Assembly: GCA_018371855.1 (NCBI GenBank)
Contig: JAHAKD010000012.1
Coordinates: 1-23,081 of the forward strand
Origin: Clostridium sp.
GTDB taxonomy: Bacteria; Bacillota; Clostridia; TANB77; CAG-508
Reading direction: 5' to 3'
Length of the DNA: 23,081 bases
Part shown: piece after piece, positions 1 through 6,320 of the stretch
Layout: the number at the start of each line of letters is the position of its first letter
Position numbering within the stretch: the stretch's first letter is position 1
Position numbers and translations under genes: made by a program
The notes under the pieces: generated by a model
What the model was told of the DNA's origin: nothing
The model's input: only the letters and a program-made list of their open reading frames with translations
Database searches by the model: none

Positions 1-199
1 AACAGGAAATGTACCAGGATTTGTAGATAACAATGATAAAGATAATACATCAAATGCAAATGTAATCATAAGTGTAGAAACTGGAGAATTACCAATAGGA
101 TTAATACTTGCACTAGTAGCATTAGTAGGATTAGAGACAATAACATTAAGATATGCAGTAGTATTAACAAAAAGACAAAAGAAAGAAAATAAGAAATAA
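1..199 (+). CDS. C-terminal end of a membrane-anchored surface protein (partial)
   Basis: The reading frame is open from base 2 to a TAA at 197-199 and its start lies outside the window. The visible 65 residues are an Asp/Asn-rich linker, then a hydrophobic stretch of about 20 residues (LPIGLILALVALVGLETI) and a basic tail (KRQKKENKK). This is the layout of a Gram-positive surface-protein anchor. No LPXTG is present; the residues before the membrane segment read SNANVIISVETGE. The same layout, SNAQLIIGTSTGR plus membrane segment plus basic tail, ends the 1653-residue protein at 15731-20692, so the two probably share an anchoring mode. What the missing part does cannot be told. No terminator hairpin is visible after the stop. 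Confidence 0.75.
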   Translation, partial: TGNVPGFVDNNDKDNTSNANVIISVETGELPIGLILALVALVGLETITLRYAVVLTKRQKKENKK

Positions 200-224
200 A
201 AGTAAAAAATGGTCTTAGCCAAAA

Positions 225-248
225 TGAAGTGCACTCCAAATGTTAGAC
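225..248 (+). repeat. Left terminal inverted repeat of the IS3-like relic
   Basis: It begins TGAAGTGCACTCC and ends GTTAGAC, and matches the reverse complement of 442-465 at 19 of 24 positions. The identity extends outward by a further AAAA. Confidence 0.7.
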
Positions 249-280
249 GAAAAAGTTTAAGATTTGGAGGTGTATTTTTT

Positions 281-421
281 ATGAGTAAATGTTCTCAAAA
301 ATTTAAATCAATAGAACATTTTACGAAAGCATTTATAGATTATAAGAATAAAAGGATTAAAGGCAAATTAAAAGGAATGAGTACTGTAGACTACAGAATT
401 CATTCCTTAAAAGTATCTTAG
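281..421 (+). pseudogene. IS3/IS150 transposase remnant: apparent OrfA start joined to OrfB end
   Basis: The frame begins at ATG 281 behind a good GGAGGTG site (263-269) and gives 46 residues. The first residues (MSKCSQKFK) resemble the start of IS150-type OrfA proteins. From KSIEHF onward it resembles the C-terminus of OrfB (FIDYKNKRIKGKLKGMS, then VDYRIHSLK). The family normally has a longer YIDYYNNKRIK stretch, so a few residues also seem missing there. The catalytic DDE region is absent. My reading is that an internal deletion, perhaps between two KFK-coding spots, joined the two ends in frame. The frame can be extended upstream to 209, but that runs through the terminal repeat and is not a likely start. 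Probably not functional. Confidence 0.65.
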
Positions 422-441
422 TATAAATTTAATCAAGAAGT

Positions 442-465
442 GTCTAACTTTTTGAATCCAGTTCA
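442..465 (-). repeat. Right terminal inverted repeat of the IS3-like relic
   Basis: Read on the minus strand it begins TGAACTGGATTC and ends GTTAGAC, pairing with 225-248 at 19 of 24 positions. It lies 20 bases after the transposase-remnant stop, as expected for the right end of an IS3-family element. Confidence 0.7.
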
Positions 466-495
466 TTTTATGAAGTAATCTCTTTTTTGATGTAG

Positions 496-1350
496 TTATA
501 TATTAAAACCAATTAAATCAAATATAATTCCGAAAATAACACCGATTGCGAATAACAATACTGTTATCTTAATATTTTCTTTTAAATCTTTATTAGTTCT
601 AAATAAAATTAATAATCCAACACCTGTATTAACAAGAAGTCCTGCAATCATTGTAGCAAAATTAAGCACGTTAGAAAGATATAGTTGTGTAATAATTACA
701 GATGATGCACAATTAGGGATTAATCCAACTAATGAAGCAATAATAGGTCCAATTACCGGTGTAGAATTTAAAATATGTGCCAAATTATTTTCTCCAATAA
801 AATATATGATTATATTTAAAACTAAAGATATTATAAAAATGTATAAAGTAATATTTATAGTATGTTTTAAAGCAGACTTAAATATTCCATGTTCACAGTG
901 GCAATGTTCATGCTCGCATAAATCTTTTATTTCAGGTTCATCTTCAGAAGTTTCAAATTTTTTTCTAAAAAATAGGTCAATTATAAAACCAACAATAACA
1001 GCTATAACAAGTTTAATTCCTAGTATTGAAAGAATAATTCTTATATCTACTGCTTCAGAAATTAATATTGGTAACATTTCATCAGAAGTAGATAAAAATA
1101 CTGCAATCAATGTACCTAAAGTAATAATTCTAGCTGAATATAAGCTAGAAGCTGCCGCAGAGAAACCACATTGTGGTACGACACCTAAGATACCACCAAT
1201 TAATGGACCAAAATGTCCAGATTTTTTAATAGCATCTTTAGTTTTATGACTAGTTTTATGTTCTATAAATTCCATTATTATATATGTTATTAGTAAAAAT
1301 GGAATTAGTTTTACGGTATCTATTAAACTATCTAAAATTGCATCCCACAT
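496..1350 (-). CDS. Putative heavy-metal/manganese exporter, ArsP_2-like (10-TM) family
   Basis: A 284-residue integral membrane protein with about eight to ten hydrophobic segments. Two related halves carry matching motifs: PQCGFSAAASSLY (about 59-71) and IPNCASSVIITQLYL (211-225). STSDEMLPI follows the first (87-95). These motifs fit the family annotated as putative manganese transporter or arsenic efflux protein (Pfam ArsP_2). The central cytoplasmic loop holds a Cys/His cluster, CEHEHCHCEH (145-154), which would suit metal binding. The start is ATG 1350 behind AGGAGT. The gene stands alone, facing away from the ribosomal-protein operon. The substrate is not certain from sequence: Mn, As(III) or another metal is possible. 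No Mn riboswitch was recognised upstream. Confidence 0.75.
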   Translation of the reverse strand: MWDAILDSLIDTVKLIPFLLITYIIMEFIEHKTSHKTKDAIKKSGHFGPLIGGILGVVPQCGFSAAASSLYSARIITLGTLIAVFLSTSDEMLPILISEAVDIRIILSILGIKLVIAVIVGFIIDLFFRKKFETSEDEPEIKDLCEHEHCHCEHGIFKSALKHTINITLYIFIISLVLNIIIYFIGENNLAHILNSTPVIGPIIASLVGLIPNCASSVIITQLYLSNVLNFATMIAGLLVNTGVGLLILFRTNKDLKENIKITVLLFAIGVIFGIIFDLIGFNI

Positions 1351-1400
1351 AATAATACTCCTATCTATAAAATAATATACAAATACGTATATATAAAAAT

Positions 1401-1430
1401 AAGGATTTTAAGGAACGTCCCCAAATCCCT
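1401..1430. repeat. Short palindromic intergenic repeat, copy 1
   Basis: The core TTTAAGGAACGTCCCC is identical in the copy at 10051-10083. Flanking arms GGATTT and AAATCC pair (6 bp), with an inner GGA/TCC pair around ACG, so it can fold on either strand. It lies between the exporter start and the rpsF promoter. The look is that of a REP-type or small non-autonomous palindromic element. Confidence 0.6.
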
Positions 1431-1471
1431 ATTTATTTTACTATAAAATGTCAATTTTTTCAAGTAATCAG

Positions 1472-1500
1472 TTGCAAAACAGGAAAAAATATGATAAAAT
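1472..1500 (+). promoter_or_regulatory. Promoter of the rpsF-ssb-rpsR operon
   Basis: A -35 box TTGCAA (1472-1477) and a -10 box TAAAAT (1495-1500) are separated by exactly 17 bases. Transcription would start near 1507, giving a leader of about 70 nt before rpsF. Confidence 0.7.
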
Positions 1501-1509
1501 ACCTGTGCT

Positions 1510-1551
1510 GAAAAGAGAGATCTTTTCTCCTTACCCATTTAGTTGATGGGT
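1510..1551 (+). promoter_or_regulatory. Structured leader of rpsF (two hairpins)
   Basis: Two consecutive stem-loops lie between the promoter and the rpsF ribosome binding site. The first is a 7-bp stem with a GNRA-type GAGA loop (1510-1527). The second is a 6-bp stem, ACCCAT/ATGGGT, with a 7-nt loop (1533-1551). Leaders of rpsF operons in many bacteria bind the S6:S18 complex for feedback control, so this is a candidate for such a site. I could not match the published consensus residue by residue. Confidence 0.45.
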
Positions 1552-1577
1552 TATTAAACCATGAGGAGGTGAATATA

Positions 1578-1862
1578 ATGAATAAATACGAGAGTGTTAT
1601 CATTATTAATCCATCTATTGAAGAACAAGCTATAAAAGATTTAGTAACAAAGTTCACAGATTTGATTAATAATAATGGTAAAGTAGAATCTGTTGATGAA
1701 CGTGGTACACAAAGATTAGCTTATCCTATCAAAAAGAAAGAAGAAGGATACTACGTAGTAATTAACTTCGAAGCTAAACCAGATTCAATAGATGAATTAG
1801 AAAGAAATTACAGAATAGAAGACAACATCATGAAATTTATCGTAGTAAGAAAAGAGAAATAA
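1578..1862 (+). CDS. rpsF: 30S ribosomal protein S6
   Basis: A 94-residue protein with the typical S6 start MNKYESVIIINPS and the conserved GTQRLAYPIKKKEEGYYV segment (about 43-60), ending in a basic tail. S6 binds 16S rRNA in the platform of the small subunit together with S18, whose gene is in the same operon. ATG 1578 is chosen because AGGAGG (1564-1569) sits 8 bases upstream. An in-frame GTG at 1569 overlaps that site and is not a credible start. Length is normal for Bacillota. First gene of rpsF-ssb-rpsR, with a promoter at 1472-1500. Confidence 0.97.
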   Translation: MNKYESVIIINPSIEEQAIKDLVTKFTDLINNNGKVESVDERGTQRLAYPIKKKEEGYYVVINFEAKPDSIDELERNYRIEDNIMKFIVVRKEK

Positions 1863-1901
1863 TAATACGGGGGCCTTTAAAAGAAAGGTAAGGGATAAAA
1901 T

Positions 1902-2324
1902 ATGAATAAAGTAGAATTATTAGGTAGATTAACAAGAGACCCAGAAGTAAGATATACACAAACAAATAATACACTAGTTGCTTCTTTCTCATTAGCTGTT
2001 AATAGAAGATTTGCACGTCAAGGAGAAGAAAGACAAGCGGATTTTATTAATATAGTAGCATGGAGCAAATTAGGAGAATTTTGTAGTAAATATTTTAAAA
2101 AAGGTCAACAAGTTGCTATCATAGGAAGAATTCAAACAAGAACTTGGGATGATGACCAAGGTCAAAAACATTATGTAACAGAAGTTGTTGCAGAAGAAGC
2201 TTATTTTGCAGAAGGAAGAAGAGATGCAGAAGCTTCAGGAGGTTTTGATAATGCATTTGGTGCTATGCCAACAGGCGGAGATTCAGACTTCGAAACTACT
2301 TCTAATGACGATTTACCATTTTAA
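1902..2324 (+). CDS. ssb: Single-stranded DNA-binding protein
   Basis: A 140-residue SSB. The N-terminal OB fold (about 1-105) begins MNKVELLGRLTRDPEVRYTQ and includes FINIVAWSKLGEFCSKYFKKG and VVAEEAYFAEGR. A short Gly/Asp-rich linker leads to the acidic tip DDLPF, which in known SSBs docks partner proteins of replication and repair. It coats single-stranded DNA during replication and recombination. Placement between rpsF and rpsR is the classic Bacillota order. ATG 1902 follows an AAGGTAAGGG purine-rich site. Spacing is 39 bases after rpsF and 20 bases before rpsR, consistent with one transcript. Confidence 0.97.
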   Translation: MNKVELLGRLTRDPEVRYTQTNNTLVASFSLAVNRRFARQGEERQADFINIVAWSKLGEFCSKYFKKGQQVAIIGRIQTRTWDDDQGQKHYVTEVVAEEAYFAEGRRDAEASGGFDNAFGAMPTGGDSDFETTSNDDLPF

Positions 2325-2344
2325 TCAGAAAGGGGGAGAAATAA

Positions 2345-2620
2345 ATGGCAGACAAAAAACAAAATAGAAGAAACAATAGAAACGATGACGATTTCAATCC
2401 AAGATTTAGAAAAATGAGAAAAAAAGTATGTCCTTTATGCGCAGATAAAGATTTAGAATTAGATTATAAAAATGCAGAACAATTAAGAAAATTTATAAAC
2501 GATAAAGGTAAAATCTTACCAAGAAGAGCAACAGGAGCTTGTGCTAAACATCAAAGAGATATTACTTTAGCAGTAAAAAGAGCAAGACATATTGCTGTTT
2601 TACCATATACTCAAAACTAA
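2345..2620 (+). CDS. rpsR: 30S ribosomal protein S18
   Basis: A 91-residue basic protein containing the S18 core, with DYKNAEQLRKFINDKGKILP (40-59), RRATGACAKHQR and LAVKRARHIAVLPY. It keeps a zinc-ribbon pattern, C29-x2-C32 and C66-x2-H69, so it belongs to the zinc-containing form of S18. It binds the small-subunit platform next to S6. The start is ATG 2345 behind AAAGGGGGAG. Last gene of the operon; a strong terminator follows 14 bases after the stop. Confidence 0.97.
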   Translation: MADKKQNRRNNRNDDDFNPRFRKMRKKVCPLCADKDLELDYKNAEQLRKFINDKGKILPRRATGACAKHQRDITLAVKRARHIAVLPYTQN

Positions 2621-2634
2621 TTAATTGGATAAAG

Positions 2635-2664
2635 ATACCGTAGCTTTTAGCTACGGTATTTTTT
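2635..2664 (+). terminator. Rho-independent terminator of rpsF-ssb-rpsR
   Basis: A perfect 11-bp stem (ATACCGTAGCT with AGCTACGGTAT), loop TTT, followed by a run of five or more T. Confidence 0.9.
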
Positions 2665-2710
2665 GAATAGCAAAATATAAAATTATACGTTCATGTGATT
2701 GGCTATTAAC

Positions 2711-2739
2711 TTGAAAAATTACGATATAAAGTGTATAAT
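2711..2739 (+). promoter_or_regulatory. Promoter of the small HTH-like gene
   Basis: TTGAAA (2711-2716), a 17-base spacer and a consensus TATAAT (2734-2739) lie 34 bases before the start codon. Confidence 0.75.
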
Positions 2740-2773
2740 AATTAATACAAAAAATAATATAGGAGGTCTGGAT

Positions 2774-2998
2774 ATGCTTAATTTTTATCGGCATGTTGAA
2801 ATCCAGAAAAGGAGGGAAGATATTTTCTATGCACATTATATTGAGGGAATGTCAGTAGAGCTGATTTCCGAGTGCAGTGGTCATAGGGTTCAAACAGTTC
2901 GCAGAGATCTGGATTATATCAAAGAAAATCCGGAAGAATTTAACAGCTGTGCTTTGCCAGAACATATTTTAGCAGAAGCTGAAGACCAATATAACTAA
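2774..2998 (+). CDS. Small putative helix-turn-helix protein, 74 aa
   Basis: No family is recognised. The start is ATG 2774, with AGGAGG at 2761-2766; the frame is open further upstream but that part overlaps the promoter. Residues about 18-52 (AHYIEGMSVELISECSG then QTVRRDLDYIKENPEEF) have the helix-turn-helix-like pattern of a small DNA-binding or sigma-region-4-like domain, with a basic recognition-like helix containing TVRRDLDY. It has no signal peptide or membrane segment. Codon use differs from its neighbours: CGG, CTG, TCC, GAG and CGC appear, where nearby genes almost always use AT-ending codons. That suggests a more recent arrival or unusual selection. It is a single-gene unit with its own promoter and a hairpin downstream. 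It may be a regulator; the target is unknown. Confidence 0.65.
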   Translation: MLNFYRHVEIQKRREDIFYAHYIEGMSVELISECSGHRVQTVRRDLDYIKENPEEFNSCALPEHILAEAEDQYN

Positions 2999-3025
2999 AA
3001 AATATTAGACCTCAGAAAAATTAAT

Positions 3026-3053
3026 GCCACTTGAGTACCAAAACTCAAGTGGC
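3026..3053. terminator. Hairpin terminator between convergent genes
   Basis: A perfect 11-bp stem (GCCACTTGAGT with ACTCAAGTGGC) around a 6-nt loop. On the plus strand the tail is only GTTCTTG. On the minus strand it is followed by ATTAATTTTTC. It therefore probably ends both the small HTH gene and the minus-strand dnaD-dnaI-like transcript. Confidence 0.75.
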
Positions 3054-3073
3054 GTTCTTGTGAAAAAAGAATA

Positions 3074-4069
3074 TTATATGTTTCTAATTTTAAACCTAAT
3101 ATCATCACCAAAAAACTTACAGATATTATAATAACCAACTATTCTTGAAACAATTCTTTCATCATAGATAGAAAATAAATTTTGGATAGAAAGATTTGTT
3201 GAGATGATAGTTTTTTTATTGCTCAAAATACGAGTATTAATAACATTAAATAATTCTGTAAATTTTATATTATTAATTGACTCTGTTCCTAAGTCATCTA
3301 TAATTAGAAGGTCAGAATTAAATATATTATCCAAAAAATCTTTAGAAATATTATTCTTTCCAAATTTACAATCAATTATATTATCAAGCATTATTGGTGC
3401 AGTTTGATATAAAACGATTTTACCATTATCAATTAATTCCTTAGCAACGCAATTAGAGAGAAATGTTTTACCAAGTCCAGGACTACCTGTAAATAATAGA
3501 TTTTTTCCCTTAGGATTATCAAAGTCTGCTAAGAAATTATCTACAATCTTTTTTATTATTAATATGTTTTGTCTCGGAGAAACAGAAGAATGATACTTTT
3601 CTTCATTTACTTCATCGGAATACATATTAATATCAAAATTACTAAAGTTTTCGAAATCTAGTTTATTTATATTAGATTTATTATAGGAAACATTTATTAA
3701 TTTTTGCTTTAAACAAGAACACATAGTAAAATTATTATTTTCAGTTATATAGCCAGTATCATTACAAATAGAACATTCAAATTTTGGTAATAAATCATCT
3801 TCGCTAATCTTGATACTTTTTAAGAAACTATGTTTTTTTTCTTTTAATAATTCTAATTCTTGTTTTAATACATCAATTTTTGAATTATCATGTGCCTGCA
3901 ATTTTTCTCTAGAAAGGTTAAGCCCACATTTAGCAATTTCAGAATTTATTTCCTCAAATTCTGGATACTTCTTAAATAGTTGGTCTCTTTTTTCATCAGC
4001 AAGTTGCTCAGCATGTAATCGTTTAATTTCATATTCTTTTAATAAATCTTTTAATATACTATCAGACAT
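3074..4069 (-). CDS. DnaI/DnaC-type replicative helicase loader (AAA+ ATPase)
   Basis: A 331-residue AAA+ protein. Walker A is GSPGLGKT (195-202), Walker B is LLIIDDLG (254-261), sensor-1-like residues are IISTN (288-292), and R305/R309 are candidate arginine fingers. Ahead of the ATPase core, C99-x2-C102 and C117-x-C119 form a likely zinc site, as in the DnaI N-terminal region. The first 90 residues are a charged coiled coil. Known relatives load the replicative helicase onto DNA. It lies 11 bases after the DnaD-domain gene on the same strand, so the two are co-transcribed. The start ATG at 4069 has an AGGAG-like site. A phage- or element-type loader of the same family cannot be excluded, but pairing with DnaD favours the chromosomal one. 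Confidence 0.88.
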   Translation of the reverse strand: MSDSILKDLLKEYEIKRLHAEQLADEKRDQLFKKYPEFEEINSEIAKCGLNLSREKLQAHDNSKIDVLKQELELLKEKKHSFLKSIKISEDDLLPKFECSICNDTGYITENNNFTMCSCLKQKLINVSYNKSNINKLDFENFSNFDINMYSDEVNEEKYHSSVSPRQNILIIKKIVDNFLADFDNPKGKNLLFTGSPGLGKTFLSNCVAKELIDNGKIVLYQTAPIMLDNIIDCKFGKNNISKDFLDNIFNSDLLIIDDLGTESINNIKFTELFNVINTRILSNKKTIISTNLSIQNLFSIYDERIVSRIVGYYNICKFFGDDIRFKIRNI

Positions 4070-4080
4070 AAACTAACTCC

Positions 4081-5043
4081 TTAATTATTTGCATATAATG
4101 AATCTAAATCATTATATGTTCTTTGATCGAAACTTTTGTAATTTGTTTGCTTTTCCAAAGTCTTTTTGTTTTGATTTTGAATTTTCATTTGTGCAAGATA
4201 ATTATTAACATCAGTTGTAGTATGTAAATTATGCTCATGCCAATTAGAAATTAATTTATCTAAATAATCAAAATTAAAGTTAGATTTAGATGTTGTTTTC
4301 TTTAAAGCAATTTCTATTATATCCATAGTATATGAATAATCTACCACCCATTTTTCTATATAAGCACTTTCATATTGTGTTAATGGACGAGATAGACCAA
4401 GTTTTTTAGAAATTTGCTTCTTTATTAATGACAATTTTTCTTGTTTTGCATAATAATTTTCTAAATCTGTATATGTTTTAATATTGTTTTTATGCCAACC
4501 TTCTGCAACAGCTTGAATATAATTTCTATGTAATGCAGAACGTTCTAAACAATATCTGAATAATGCAATCATAACTGGTTCATCAAAACCATATTTATTA
4601 AACCATAAATCGATATCGTTATACCATGAAGGTGACATCATACCTTGGAAACAAGTGTTATTGATGTCTTCAATAGCTTTAGCTCGATATTGATTTTTTG
4701 CATTAGAAAGGGCTGTTTCTGGAGATGAAGTTAATCTAGGAGAATATAATTTATTCAACTCTTTTTCTTGTAAATCAACTACAATATATCCATTATTTTT
4801 CTTTATTAGAACTTCTTGCTCTTCCCAATACGCTATGGCTTCTTGAATTGTTTTAAAAGGGATATTTAATGTTTTTGAAACATCGTTTATTTTAACTTCT
4901 TTGTTATATTTTGAAAGAAAAACGATGTATAAATATACCTTTATATAATCACCATTTGCTTGGGACATGTATTCTGTAAAGAATACATCTGGTAATTTGG
5001 TTTCAGAAAATAAAAAGTTTTTGTCACTTTGTTCTAATTTCAT
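4081..5043 (-). CDS. DnaD-domain replication initiation protein
   Basis: A 320-residue protein. The N-terminal part (about 15-95) looks like a winged helix, with NDVSKTLNIPFKTIQEAIAYWEEQEVL. It is followed by two copies of the DnaD-type domain. Repeat one, about 120-198, carries YIQAVAEGW (175-183). Repeat two, about 205-282, carries YLDKLISNW (260-268). That YxxxIxxxW pattern marks the DnaB/DnaD family, which remodels origin DNA and helps load the helicase. The tail after 285 is Gln/Asn/Lys rich and probably disordered. The start ATG 5043 has a strong AGGAGGGG site and its own promoter. No terminator separates it from the secretion-like genes upstream, so read-through from them is possible. 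Confidence 0.88.
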   Translation of the reverse strand: MKLEQSDKNFLFSETKLPDVFFTEYMSQANGDYIKVYLYIVFLSKYNKEVKINDVSKTLNIPFKTIQEAIAYWEEQEVLIKKNNGYIVVDLQEKELNKLYSPRLTSSPETALSNAKNQYRAKAIEDINNTCFQGMMSPSWYNDIDLWFNKYGFDEPVMIALFRYCLERSALHRNYIQAVAEGWHKNNIKTYTDLENYYAKQEKLSLIKKQISKKLGLSRPLTQYESAYIEKWVVDYSYTMDIIEIALKKTTSKSNFNFDYLDKLISNWHEHNLHTTTDVNNYLAQMKIQNQNKKTLEKQTNYKSFDQRTYNDLDSLYANN

Positions 5044-5066
5044 GGTTCCCCTCCTACAATTACAAC

Positions 5067-5095
5067 ATTATAGCATTATAAAAAATTTTTTACAA
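5067..5095 (-). promoter_or_regulatory. Promoter of the DnaD-domain gene
   Basis: On the minus strand, TTGTAA (5090-5095), a 17-base spacer and a consensus TATAAT (5067-5072). A second TATAAT overlaps the spacer at 5075-5080. Confidence 0.65.
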
Positions 5096-5141
5096 TAACA
5101 AGAATCGACAAAAAATTACAAAATTAAGAAAATATCTGAGG

Positions 5142-5444
5142 TTACATGTCAAAAAAATTTTTTCTATAGAAATATATATTTTTGTTCTTAAAAAATTTAA
5201 TAATATAATATAAAACATATACAATATTTTCGTTATAAAAGCCAACTATAGAAAGTAAAGTAAGAGGGACATTAAGTAATATAAATATTATTGTTTTGGT
5301 ATAAAAACTAGGGAATATAAAATTAATGATTAAATAAGATATTAGATAACATATAATAAGAAATATTAAAGTAGAATAATCTATAAAACCTAAAAATTTG
5401 TTTTTAAAATTAAAGTTTTGAGGAATTATAAAGATAGATATCAC
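5142..5444 (-). CDS. VirB3/PrgI-like small inner-membrane protein of a type IV secretion-like module
   Basis: A protein of up to 100 residues with two hydrophobic segments (about 25-45 and 50-68), a short IIPQNFNFKNKFLGF start and a basic, aromatic end (FFKNKNIYFYRK). This fits the PrgI/VirB3 layout: a Pro near the N-terminus, a kinked pair of membrane helices, then a charged cytoplasmic end. In conjugation systems VirB3 contacts the VirB4 ATPase, whose gene normally follows; here the next gene encodes a DnaD protein. The GTG at 5444 overlaps the preceding stop (GTGA) and lies inside the likely GAGG site (5444-5447). An ATC at 5433-5435 sits 8 bases after that site and would give the short N-terminus usual for the family. 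The family assignment rests on layout rather than strong motifs. Confidence 0.6.
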   Translation of the reverse strand: MISIFIIPQNFNFKNKFLGFIDYSTLIFLIICYLISYLIINFIFPSFYTKTIIFILLNVPLTLLSIVGFYNENIVYVLYYIIKFFKNKNIYFYRKNFFDM

Positions 5445-6316
5445 CTCGCTCTAAGAAATGATTTTAAGGTAGATAGATTTGTATTAATTTCGGTAGAAAT
5501 ACCACCTATTAAACTACGAATACAAGTATTTGATTTTGTAAGTGCATAAATTGAACCAACATATAAAAATTTCGAGATAAGATTAGATGAAAAGTCTAAA
5601 GATAATGTAACTATTAGTATAATAGTTATAAAAAACTGCATAAATAGAAGTGAAAAAAATGATCTAAACCAGCTTCTAAAGAACCAGTTAAAGGAATCAA
5701 TAGAACAACTAAGAATTGCAAATGGGGCTAAGATAACAAATACTTTCACCATAATAAGTCGTATAGCATATGAAAACATTAAAGAGATAAGTCCGATACT
5801 GCAAAAAGATTTTATTATACCAGTTAAAGAAAAGATGTCTAAAGAAGTTCCAGATATAGAGATTATAGAATTTAATTCGGCTACCAATGTTTTAAATGAA
5901 ATTGTTTTAGAAGTAAAATTACTACCAATTTCTTGCAATGCCTGTGTAATTAAATTTGTAATGTTAATTAATTGTTCGCAAATAAAATATGAGCTATTCA
6001 TGATGATTGCACATAAGATTAATTTGAAAATAAACTGATAAGGCCTTTGAACTTGTGTACCAGAATAATAAGATAAAAAAAGTTTTACACAATAATATAG
6101 TAGATAAGCTAAAATTAAAGCATTAGCGATAACCAATATACTATTAGAAGAAGTAGTAAATAAATCTTCAAAATTATTACTAGAGATACTAGATGGAGTT
6201 AAAAAAATAATATCATCTATGTATGAATAAATATTATTATCTATAGAAGAGAATAAATTTTGTATAAGTTCATTTATGGTATTGGCTATCGTTGTAGACA
6301 AATTATCGGCTTCCAT
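5441..6316 (-). CDS. VirB6/TrbL-like polytopic membrane protein
   Basis: A 291-residue protein with a polar N-terminal region (1-55) and about six hydrophobic segments. The most telling part is RLIMVKVFVILAPFAILS (186-203), followed by WFFRSWFRSFFSLLFMQFFI (211-230). This is the pattern of VirB6/TrbL proteins: a basic-hydrophobic helix ending in LAPF, then W-x-R-x-W and an aromatic membrane helix. Such proteins form part of the inner-membrane channel of type IV secretion systems. It starts at ATG 6316, 4 bases after the pilin stop, and its stop overlaps the next start by 4 bases. No good ribosome binding site is seen, so translation is probably coupled. Confidence 0.75.
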   Translation of the reverse strand: MEADNLSTTIANTINELIQNLFSSIDNNIYSYIDDIIFLTPSSISSNNFEDLFTTSSNSILVIANALILAYLLYYCVKLFLSYYSGTQVQRPYQFIFKLILCAIIMNSSYFICEQLINITNLITQALQEIGSNFTSKTISFKTLVAELNSIISISGTSLDIFSLTGIIKSFCSIGLISLMFSYAIRLIMVKVFVILAPFAILSCSIDSFNWFFRSWFRSFFSLLFMQFFITIILIVTLSLDFSSNLISKFLYVGSIYALTKSNTCIRSLIGGISTEINTNLSTLKSFLRAR

Positions 6317-6320
6317 AATA

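Larger units (their letters stand above)
225..465 (+). mobile_element. Internally deleted IS3-family (IS150-like) relic, 241 bp
   Basis: Two 24-bp ends (225-248 and 442-465) are inverted copies of each other at 19 of 24 positions and start TG/end CA, as IS3-family ends do. Between them lies a short frame whose C-terminal half resembles the end of an IS150-type OrfB transposase (NKRIKGKLKGMS then YRIHS). A full element would be about 1.2-1.5 kb, so roughly 1 kb has been lost. No clear target-site duplication is seen: the left flank is AAAA and the right flank TTTT. It sits between the surface-protein gene and the minus-strand exporter. It cannot move by itself, but with both ends kept it could in principle be mobilised by a related transposase. 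Confidence 0.75.

Noticed and set aside
209..421. A 70-residue frame starting at 209
   Set aside because: It runs through the terminal inverted repeat of the IS3-like relic; only the part from ATG 281 is a credible (broken) transposase remnant.
221..469. Target-site duplication around the IS3-like relic
   Set aside because: The immediate flanks AAAA and TTTT are inverted rather than direct repeats, so they do not support a duplication.
806..1249. A 147-residue plus-strand frame
   Set aside because: It is the antisense shadow of the metal exporter, which has clear family motifs and membrane segments.
1351..1400. A manganese riboswitch (yybP-ykoY) ahead of the metal exporter
   Set aside because: The 5' region is short and AT-rich, without the conserved stems or loops of that riboswitch.
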